Assembly: GCF_900112195.1 (NCBI RefSeq)
Contig: NZ_FOKR01000010.1
Location: 1-64,000, forward strand
From: Butyrivibrio sp. YAB3001
Lineage (GTDB): Bacteria; Bacillota; Clostridia; Lachnospirales; Lachnospiraceae
Direction of reading: 5' to 3'
Length of the DNA stretch: 64,000 nucleotides
Below the pieces are notes generated by a model. The model was not told where the DNA came from. It worked only from the letters and a program-made list of their open reading frames with translations, and searched no databases. Both the position numbers and the translations under genes were made by a program. Each line of letters opens with the position of its first letter. Position 1 is the stretch's first letter. Of the stretch, positions 57,720-64,000 are shown piece by piece.

Positions 57720-59642
57720 TTAATGCTCCTTTAATACGAAATGTCCTTCGGCAACTTCTTCCCAGCCCTCATGCATAAATTCCGTTAACGACTTCTTATA
57801 TCTTGTGCTAACCCGCGTTTTTTCAACTTCAGGGTCAGGTTTTGGCGCTGCGGATAAAAGAGCTTTTGTATACGAATGAACGGGATTTCTAAATAATTCC
57901 TTTGTTGGGGCAAGCTCTACAAGGTGTCCTTTGTACATTACTCCTACTCTGTCGCTTATAAATTCAACCATGGAAAGGTCGTGAGCAATAAACAGCATTG
58001 CAGTCTCATGATCTTTCTTTAGTTCAGATAATACTTCCACTATCTGAGCCTGAATTGAAACATCCAGTGAAGAAAGCGGCTCATCTGCCACAAGTAGCAT
58101 CGGATTCATAACATAGGCCCTTGCAATATTGACACGCTGACGTTGCCCGCCGGATAGCTCTGATGGACGTCTTTGCATAAGCTGCTCATCAAGACCAACT
58201 TTTTTCATGATTTCTTTGATGCGCTCATCGGCAGCCTTTCGGTTTTTGTATACTCTGTGAATTTCCAGTGGCTCTGCGATTATGTCACGTACAGTCATTT
58301 TCATATCAAGGGCTGCGCCTGAATCCTGGGAAATAAACTGTATTTCCTTTGATATTCTGGCCTTGTCCTTTCTTGTGCGTCGCTTGGATGTGATATCTAT
58401 TCCATCATAAAAAGCTTTACCACCAAGTGGCTTATACATTCCGAGAATACATCTTGCGAGTGTGGATTTACCACTTCCCGATTCTCCTACAAGAGCAAAA
58501 ACCTCTCCTTTATATATGTCAAAAGAAACATGAGAAACAGCTTTTACATATGAATTCTGACCAAGCCTGAAATAATGAGTCAGGTCATGGATTTCCATCA
58601 GTTTTTCAGTTTGCTTTATATCATGGGCAGTTTTTGGGGGCGCTGTATTTGTAAGGGAGAATTGTATCTTTGGGGCTCTCTCGTCCAAAAGCCAGGTTGC
58701 GGCTTTGTGGGTAGGACTTAAATCAAAAAAAGGCGGTTCCTGTGCATAGTCAATCCTAAGAGCATATGGATTTCTTTCAGCGAAAGCATCTCCTTCAAAA
58801 CCCTCTTTTAACACTGGAGGAGCTCCGGGAATGGGATATAATCTTCCATTTTCAGCAAATGAAGGCAAAGCATGCAAAAGTCCCCAGGTGTACGGATGAG
58901 TTGGCCTGGCAAATATTTCTTCGCACAATCCCTGCTCTATGATCTTTCCTGCATACATGATCGCAACTTTATCGGCAACTTTTGCAACAACGCCGAGATC
59001 ATGGGTGATAAAAAGGATTGTCATGCCTGTTTTATTCCGGATTTCTTTGAGAAGATCTAATATCTCAGCCTGCACTGTAACATCAAGAGCTGTAGTTGGC
59101 TCATCTGCTATAAGAAGTTTCGGTTCCTGTGCAAGAGCCATGGCCATTACGCATCTTTGACGCATTCCGCCTGAGAGCATCCAGGGAAAAGAGCTATATC
59201 TTTCTACTGCCCGATCTATGCCAACAGCATCCATGAGATCTATAACTTTTTTCTTAAGAGCATCAGCAGTTATTTTCTTGTCATGGACACGGACAGCCTC
59301 AGCAATCTGTGCACCTATGCTATAAGTAGGATCAAGAGATGTCATGGGATCCTGGAAAACCATGGAAATATCAACACCTCTTACCCTGCACATTTCTCCA
59401 TCAGAAAGACCTACGATTTCTTTTCCGTTTACAGCTATGTTCCCGCTTGTAATCTCAGTATTTGACGGTAGTATTCCCATAATGGTTTTACAGAGAACGC
59501 TTTTGCCGCATCCTGATTCTCCAACAACGGCAAAAACCTCTCCCTGCCCGATAGACAGAGAGAGGTCACGTATTGCACTTATACGTCCCTCAGGTGTATT
59601 AAATACTACCGAAAGATTTTTTACCTCAAGTATATTACTCAA
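57720..59642 (-). CDS. Fused DppD-DppF oligopeptide ABC ATPase
   Basis: 640 residues holding two complete ABC domains. First: Walker A GESGCGKS, signature LSGGMRQR, Walker B LLIADEPTTALD, then the Opp-type C-terminal extension (HPYTWGLLHALPS). Second, from about residue 340: GESGSGKST, LSGGQRQR, LLVADEPLSSLD and HSYTKALLSAAP. Usually these are two genes. The start is taken as TTG 59642, giving MSNILEVKNLSVVF, which begins as homologues do and overlaps the binding-protein stop by 8 bases; an ATG six codons upstream is the alternative. Confidence 0.9.
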   Translation of the reverse strand: MSNILEVKNLSVVFNTPEGRISAIRDLSLSIGQGEVFAVVGESGCGKSVLCKTIMGILPSNTEITSGNIAVNGKEIVGLSDGEMCRVRGVDISMVFQDPMTSLDPTYSIGAQIAEAVRVHDKKITADALKKKVIDLMDAVGIDRAVERYSSFPWMLSGGMRQRCVMAMALAQEPKLLIADEPTTALDVTVQAEILDLLKEIRNKTGMTILFITHDLGVVAKVADKVAIMYAGKIIEQGLCEEIFARPTHPYTWGLLHALPSFAENGRLYPIPGAPPVLKEGFEGDAFAERNPYALRIDYAQEPPFFDLSPTHKAATWLLDERAPKIQFSLTNTAPPKTAHDIKQTEKLMEIHDLTHYFRLGQNSYVKAVSHVSFDIYKGEVFALVGESGSGKSTLARCILGMYKPLGGKAFYDGIDITSKRRTRKDKARISKEIQFISQDSGAALDMKMTVRDIIAEPLEIHRVYKNRKAADERIKEIMKKVGLDEQLMQRRPSELSGGQRQRVNIARAYVMNPMLLVADEPLSSLDVSIQAQIVEVLSELKKDHETAMLFIAHDLSMVEFISDRVGVMYKGHLVELAPTKELFRNPVHSYTKALLSAAPKPDPEVEKTRVSTRYKKSLTEFMHEGWEEVAEGHFVLKEH

Positions 59643-61188
59643 TAGTCCAATCCTTAACATTCCAGAAGATACCTACGCCATGATGGCCAAGAATAGTATC
59701 TTTGGTTATTCCGGTAATCTTTACGTTACTTACGTAATCAACATCAATGTAGCAGAAGAAAGTATATGCAGGATCATCAACCATAGCCTGCTGGAACTCA
59801 GAATAATACTTCTGTCTCTCAGCCTTATCTGTTGTCTGACGAGCCTTTGTAAGTGCCTCATCTACAGCAGGATTGCTGTAAGCACTGTAGTTGTTACCCT
59901 TGTCAGTTCCAAATACCTTGTAGGTATGATCATCAGCGTCAAACGGGCTTCCCCAACCAATGAGGAATGCTTCCTGGCCATCCCAGTCAATCTTGGACTT
60001 TACTTCGTACTTGGCATCAACACCAATGTCCTGAAGATTCTGACATGCAATAGCTGCAAGATCTGCTCTTACCTGATCACCTTCCTTGCAGTTGATAGTA
60101 AATGTGAGTTTCTTGCCTTCTTTTTCATAGATACCGTCAGAACCAAGTGTCCAACCGTTTTCCTCGATGATCTGCTTAGCTTTCTCAGGATCATAGGATT
60201 CCTGATTGATTGAAGCATCATTATATTCGTTTCTTGCAAGTGGGCCATATGCAGGAATGCCTTCGCCAAGAACAACGCTTGCTACCATGGCATCTCTGTC
60301 AACAGCACAGTTGAATGCATGAATGAGTTCTTTATTCTCCTTCCAGAGGTCATTGTTAAAGTTGTACATGATTCCTCTGTAGTCGGAAGTCTTCATCTGA
60401 TAAACAGTGTAATTGTCTTTTCCTTCAAAATTCTTGGAATCCTTAGGTGTAAGCTGTGCAAAGTTAAGCTCGCCTGACTCAATCTGAAGAGCTTTTGCGT
60501 TGTCATCTTCAACAATCTTAAAGATGATAGTATCGATTGAAGGTGTTCCGTTCCAATATTCTTCATTTTTAACAAGGGTAATGCTCTGTCCCTCGTCCCA
60601 TGCTGAAAACTTGTATGGACCTGTTCCTACAGGTGCCTTAAAGTAACCATCTTCCTGCATGTCTTTGCCTTCAAGAAGGTGAGCAGGAAGCATTCCGATT
60701 GTCATGTACTCAAGGAATGCAACGTTTGGAGCTGCAAGAGTAAACTTGACAGTGTAGTCGTCGATAACATCGATTGAAGTAACATCTTCGTAGTTAGAGA
60801 AAATCTCGGACTCATTGTCAGGATTCATGATAGCTTCGATGGTAAACTTAACGTCTTTTGCAGTGAAAGGCTCTCCATCGTGCCATTTTACATTGTTTCT
60901 TAAATGGAATGTGTAAACTCCGGCAGCATCGTCAGCATCAACGCTTTCTGCAAGTGCAGGAACAACCTCATTCTTTTCATTATGTCCCATCAGTCCGTCA
61001 AAGATGAGAAGATTTATCTCTCCGTGCTCGTCAATAGCAGGATTGATTCTTGTATAATCATTACTTCCGTATACAAGTGTCTTACCGCCTTCATTGGAAG
61101 CTGTGTCACCGCCATTTGAATTACCGCATGCTGTGAGCGCAATAATCATTGTCAGTGTGAGCAGCAATGCCATAAATTTCTTTTTCAC
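59635..61188 (-). CDS. Oligopeptide-binding lipoprotein (solute-binding family 5)
   Basis: 517 residues, GTG start with AGGAGG eight bases upstream. Lipobox ALTAC. Family-5 features: LVYGSNDYTRINPAIDEHGE, then VPALAESVDADDAAGVYTFHLRNNVKWHDGEPFTA in slightly shifted form and GTGPYKFSAWDEGQSITLVKNEEYW. It delivers peptides to the DppBC channel. It heads the operon; the 260 bases upstream hold its promoter region and, on the far side, the terminator of the ABC-2 operon. Confidence 0.93.
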   Translation of the reverse strand: MKKKFMALLLTLTMIIALTACGNSNGGDTASNEGGKTLVYGSNDYTRINPAIDEHGEINLLIFDGLMGHNEKNEVVPALAESVDADDAAGVYTFHLRNNVKWHDGEPFTAKDVKFTIEAIMNPDNESEIFSNYEDVTSIDVIDDYTVKFTLAAPNVAFLEYMTIGMLPAHLLEGKDMQEDGYFKAPVGTGPYKFSAWDEGQSITLVKNEEYWNGTPSIDTIIFKIVEDDNAKALQIESGELNFAQLTPKDSKNFEGKDNYTVYQMKTSDYRGIMYNFNNDLWKENKELIHAFNCAVDRDAMVASVVLGEGIPAYGPLARNEYNDASINQESYDPEKAKQIIEENGWTLGSDGIYEKEGKKLTFTINCKEGDQVRADLAAIACQNLQDIGVDAKYEVKSKIDWDGQEAFLIGWGSPFDADDHTYKVFGTDKGNNYSAYSNPAVDEALTKARQTTDKAERQKYYSEFQQAMVDDPAYTFFCYIDVDYVSNVKITGITKDTILGHHGVGIFWNVKDWTIE

Positions 61189-61337
61189 AATAAATTTCCT
61201 CCTGTTGTGCGTTTTGAACGAACAACATTTTATCCAATGTAATCACACGCCACAAGCCCCCCTAGGGGTTATTAATTGATAAAAATGATATGCGACAATC
61301 ACATCCATATCGGAGCGTTTTTTATTGAATAGGAATT

Positions 61338-61379
61338 TCAATAAAAAATAGATCTCCACAAACTTATGGAGACCTATTT
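61338..61379 (-). terminator. Terminator of the ABC-2 transporter operon
   Basis: AAATAGATCTCCA (61346-61358) pairs with TGGAGACCTATTT (61367-61379) with one mismatch, 8-base loop, followed on the minus strand by a T-rich run. It lies 74 bases past the last permease stop. Confidence 0.8.
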
Positions 61380-61452
61380 GACTTTTTAAACTGTATTTAT
61401 GATGTATTATTGGGAATTCTTCTTGAAATCCGATAGTCTCCTTCCTATTGAA

Positions 61453-62199
61453 TCAGAAATCCAGCTCTTTTTTTCTAAAGAGCATATATGCCAGAATAAT
61501 CGAAATAACACAGATTTTTGCAACGTGCCAAAGGAGTGTAAATATTGCTGTTCCACCGGTTAGAAGCAGATCTACTTTGGCACATGCAAGGGCATGTGAA
61601 AAAACGTGCCTGTCTATATGCCAGAATTTTATCACCGGAATCATATTCAGACCGCTCAGCAGTGTATCTCCCGCAAAAAGAAGAAATGCATCCACCAAAG
61701 TTGCATAGGCAACGTTCTTACTCCAGAAAAGAATAATCATGGATATGGTTGCATAACCCAGGATAAGAAAAGCATTGGTCAATATCGTACTGTACAAAAA
61801 GCTGCTCTCTGACATGTTCATGTCTGCGCCCATTACCAGACCTGTTAATGTGATAAAAAGGGTATAGATTCCATAAGAAATAAAGGTGATGATCACGCAG
61901 TTAATGAACTTGGCGACAAGGAGCCTTTTTCTTGATATTCCTCTTCCAATAAGGCACTGCATGGAATTAGACGAAAACTCATCGGCGTAGACGCTCACAT
62001 AAATAGCAATCCCTATAAAAAGATTCATTGTATTTATAGCAGTTCCCTGATTAGAAGCGAAATCAAGTCCGCTTACAGTCCCGCCTCTTTTTGCCCCCAA
62101 AGACCAGAAAAATGAAATTACCAGACATATTGCAAGCACAATCCAATATGACGGCTTTCTCAGGATTCTTTTTACATCTGCAAAAATTAGATTTTTCAA
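61453..62199 (-). CDS. ABC-2-type transporter permease
   Basis: 248 residues with six membrane segments in the ABC-2 arrangement: a basic N-terminus (DVKRILRKPSYW), a long external loop after segment 1, and the motif EFSSNSMQCLIGRGISRKRLLVAKFI, the amphipathic coupling region. The C-terminus RKKELDF is shared with the partner permease (RKKEFDF) and with the remnant at 13961. Overlaps the partner by four bases. With the ATPase it forms an exporter of the lantibiotic-immunity or multidrug type; the actual substrate is unknown. Confidence 0.88.
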   Translation of the reverse strand: MKNLIFADVKRILRKPSYWIVLAICLVISFFWSLGAKRGGTVSGLDFASNQGTAINTMNLFIGIAIYVSVYADEFSSNSMQCLIGRGISRKRLLVAKFINCVIITFISYGIYTLFITLTGLVMGADMNMSESSFLYSTILTNAFLILGYATISMIILFWSKNVAYATLVDAFLLFAGDTLLSGLNMIPVIKFWHIDRHVFSHALACAKVDLLLTGGTAIFTLLWHVAKICVISIILAYMLFRKKELDF

Positions 62200-62927
62200 A
62201 AATCAAACTCCTTTCTCCGGAAGAAATAGGTAGTGATCGCCAGTGCAGCCAAGAGATAGCAGGCTGCCGGAAGAATCTGCCACGGGAAAGCTTCCATCTC
62301 TATTCCGGTATATGCCCAGTCCAAAAGGCCATCAAAGGTATAGTCATATAATGACAGTGAAGAAAAAAACTCTATCAGGTTAAACACAAGTCTAAACACA
62401 ACCGTAAATGCCACACATGCGACTATCCCCAGAACCGTGGAGCCCGAAATATACATAATCATAGCTGAAAAGACAATGTAGCCAAAATGTCTAAGCCACC
62501 TCAATATGATAAAAACAACAAGGTTTGTCTGTTGCTGCGAGCTTAATATAATTGCTGATTCTCCGTTTATTACTGCAAGGATTGCCACAATGATGACCAG
62601 GTACACGCAAAGAAGAACAATTGCCGCATCAAGAAGCTTGGCAACTATGAGCTTATCCCTTGTTATGCCATGACCAAGTACAGCCTGCATGGACTTTGAG
62701 GACAGCTCATGGGCAAAAACAGCATAGAAAGTGGGAAAAACTATAAAAAGAGCTATAGGTGCCCCGTTAAGCGACTTCTGCACACCTCTTACCAGTCCAA
62801 TTGAGCCATCATTTACAACGCCTTCAAGCACCGTATATGAAATATAGATCAGCGCCAGCAAAAGCCCTATATAAATAAGCCCAACCCGAAAGATACGCTT
62901 CAAATCCGCTCTTAACAAATTTCTCAT
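62196..62927 (-). CDS. ABC-2-type transporter permease
   Basis: 243 residues, same topology as its neighbour: DLKRIFRVGLIY at the start, HELSSKSMQAVLGHGITRDKLIVAKLL as coupling segment and six hydrophobic helices. The two permeases are paralogues and probably form a heterodimer. It overlaps the ATPase stop by four bases, so ATPase and both permeases are translationally coupled. Confidence 0.88.
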   Translation of the reverse strand: MRNLLRADLKRIFRVGLIYIGLLLALIYISYTVLEGVVNDGSIGLVRGVQKSLNGAPIALFIVFPTFYAVFAHELSSKSMQAVLGHGITRDKLIVAKLLDAAIVLLCVYLVIIVAILAVINGESAIILSSQQQTNLVVFIILRWLRHFGYIVFSAMIMYISGSTVLGIVACVAFTVVFRLVFNLIEFFSSLSLYDYTFDGLLDWAYTGIEMEAFPWQILPAACYLLAALAITTYFFRRKEFDF

Positions 62928-63769
62928 TCTGCAGATCCTCCAATGAGTTCAAAGTAATAATCTTCCAGAGTTACTTTTTCTTTTCCTTCTTTAAGAATAT
63001 CAATACCATTCTCTGCCAGAATACTTTTGGCTCTTTCTAAATTACCGGCTGAGACTGTAAGTTCAACTTCGGGACGTTTAGCAGAAAGATCATCCTGTGT
63101 GATTTCTTTTGCTATAACACCTTCATGTACTATACCGAAACGGTCAGCAGTATTTTCCAGCTCTCCCAGAATATGGCTTGAAACTATGACTGTCATGCCA
63201 AACTCATCTCTGAATCGCCTTATCATATGACGAATATCTGCTATTCCCTGAGGATCAAGACCGTTGGTCGGCTCATCCAGAATGAGAATATCCGGATTAC
63301 CCAGGATTGCATTGCCTATTCCAAGACGCTGTTTCATTCCAAGGGAATAGCCCTTAGCTTTCTGCTTTTCCTTACCGTCTGTAAGACCAACAACCTTTAG
63401 AACCCGGTCCACTTCCTCTTTTAATGCTTTCCCCTTAAGTCCCTTGGCTGCTGCGTAGTATTCGAGGTTTGCCCTGCCGGAAAGATAACCATAAAAATTG
63501 GATCCGACAAAGAAGCCTACCTTTGATCTGTTTGCAAACAGCTCTTTTCTATTCTGAGAACCGGCTATGGAAACATTACCTGAAGTGTATTCCGACAGAC
63601 CTAAGATCATCTTAAAAATTGTGGTTTTACCTGCACCGTTCTTTCCTACCAGTCCGTAGATATCTCCCTTATTCACCTGCATGGTGACACCTTTAAGTAC
63701 GTCATGTTTACCATAGCTTTTTATTATGTTATCAAGCCTTATTGCTGCATTTGAAGTCTCTGATCCCAT
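62924..63769 (-). CDS. ABC transporter ATPase (BcrA/CcmA type)
   Basis: 281 residues from ATG 63769, chosen for AAGGAG about eight bases upstream; the frame extends 12 codons further, into the end of the M13 gene. Walker A GKNGAGKTT, signature YSLGMKQRLG (the SLGMKQR variant typical of drug and lantibiotic exporters), Walker B ILILDEPTNGLDP and H-loop SSHILGE. It begins the exporter operon, 26 bases after the M13 copy 4 stop, so the peptidase and exporter are probably co-expressed. Confidence 0.92.
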   Translation of the reverse strand: MGSETSNAAIRLDNIIKSYGKHDVLKGVTMQVNKGDIYGLVGKNGAGKTTIFKMILGLSEYTSGNVSIAGSQNRKELFANRSKVGFFVGSNFYGYLSGRANLEYYAAAKGLKGKALKEEVDRVLKVVGLTDGKEKQKAKGYSLGMKQRLGIGNAILGNPDILILDEPTNGLDPQGIADIRHMIRRFRDEFGMTVIVSSHILGELENTADRFGIVHEGVIAKEITQDDLSAKRPEVELTVSAGNLERAKSILAENGIDILKEGKEKVTLEDYYFELIGGSAE

Positions 63770-63794
63770 AGTATGTCTCCTTCCTGAACAGATA

Positions 63795-64000
63795 TCACCA
63801 GACATTGACTCTTTTTTCCGGACTCAGGTACATTCCGTCTCCCGACTTTATATCATAGGTTTCTATGAATTCATCAAATTGCTGAAGAACAATATTTATC
63901 CTGTGGAACGGAAGCGGATGCATGTCGCTTTTCATTGTATCAAGTTCATTTTCCTCAGTTGTCTGCTCTGCATACTGCCTTGCAAAAGCTCTGAAAAACT
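63795..64000 (-). CDS. M13 family metallopeptidase (copy 4), C-terminal part only
   Basis: The last 67 residues before a TGA; the remainder lies beyond the right edge. HPLPFHRINIVLQQFDEFIETYDIKSGDGMYLSPEKRVNVW matches the end of the other three M13 copies position by position, with R..VVQQF changed to R..IVLQQF and the terminal Trp kept. The zinc site is not in the window. It is directly upstream of the ABC exporter. Confidence 0.88.
   Translation of the reverse strand, partial: FFRAFARQYAEQTTEENELDTMKSDMHPLPFHRINIVLQQFDEFIETYDIKSGDGMYLSPEKRVNVW

Noticed and set aside
59344-60213. 289-codon plus-strand frame
   Set aside because: Runs antisense through the ends of the fused ATPase and binding-protein genes, both of which carry full family motifs.

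Overview
The window looks like chromosomal DNA of a rumen or gut Lachnospiraceae bacterium, most likely Butyrivibrio or a close relative. The evidence is moderately AT-rich DNA, GGAGG-type ribosome binding sites, xylan- and pectin-degrading enzymes (GH115, GH43, PL9), repeated M13-family peptidase lipoproteins and Firmicutes regulatory sites (a BirA box and a cre-like site). This assignment is inference; no rRNA or other marker gene is present and I found no tRNA, rRNA or CRISPR array.

Region by region: 1-3.8 kb holds a partial radical-SAM gene, a cation/proton antiporter, an NAD-dependent sugar-nucleotide-type reductase and much debris (IS66, zinc-ribbon and ankyrin remnants). 4.1-14 kb is a minus-strand proteolysis island: an M20 peptidase, a collapsed MATE/ATPase gene, a PAP2 protein, two CPBP and one PrsW intramembrane proteases and two M13 metallopeptidases. 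It is bounded upstream by broken copies of genes that occur intact elsewhere in the window. 14.4-26.4 kb is one long minus-strand series of genes. A polar amino-acid ABC importer comes first, followed by a collapsed kinase, a FUSC-type membrane protein, a circularly permuted ATP-grasp ligase, an alpha-E protein, a transglutaminase-like protein and two AstE/aspartoacylase-like proteins, then a scrambled NeuA-like/ABC-exporter patch and two sugar ABC permeases. This is the best candidate for an undescribed system: import of an amino acid, ATP-dependent amide ligation, and trimming or export of the product. Its leader carries several hairpins, one of them terminator-like directly behind the promoter.

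26.4-29.5 kb contains a truncated NAD synthetase, a RelA/SpoT-domain protein, MarR and GNAT fragments, a MazEF toxin-antitoxin pair and a nuclease fragment. 29.7-37.9 kb is a polysaccharide-degradation region: GH3 (NagZ-like), GH115, an ankyrin-GH43 fusion and a CBM13-PL9 pectate lyase behind a cre-like operator. 38-48.7 kb has a tyrosine recombinase, a DUF2798 membrane protein, a P-loop kinase-like protein, an HD phosphohydrolase, a third M13 peptidase, an esterase, a lipoprotein, an ABC-F protein with an attenuator-like leader, and BioY behind a BirA box. 48.8-54 kb is a two-component system with an FtsX-type ABC exporter. 55.8-61.2 kb is an oligopeptide ABC importer with both ATPases fused in one chain. 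61.4-64 kb is an ABC-2-type exporter next to a fourth, partial, M13 peptidase.

A striking overall feature is the number of genes shortened by internal deletions, single-base frameshifts or fusion to unrelated sequence (at least a dozen), mixed among intact and tightly coupled operons.
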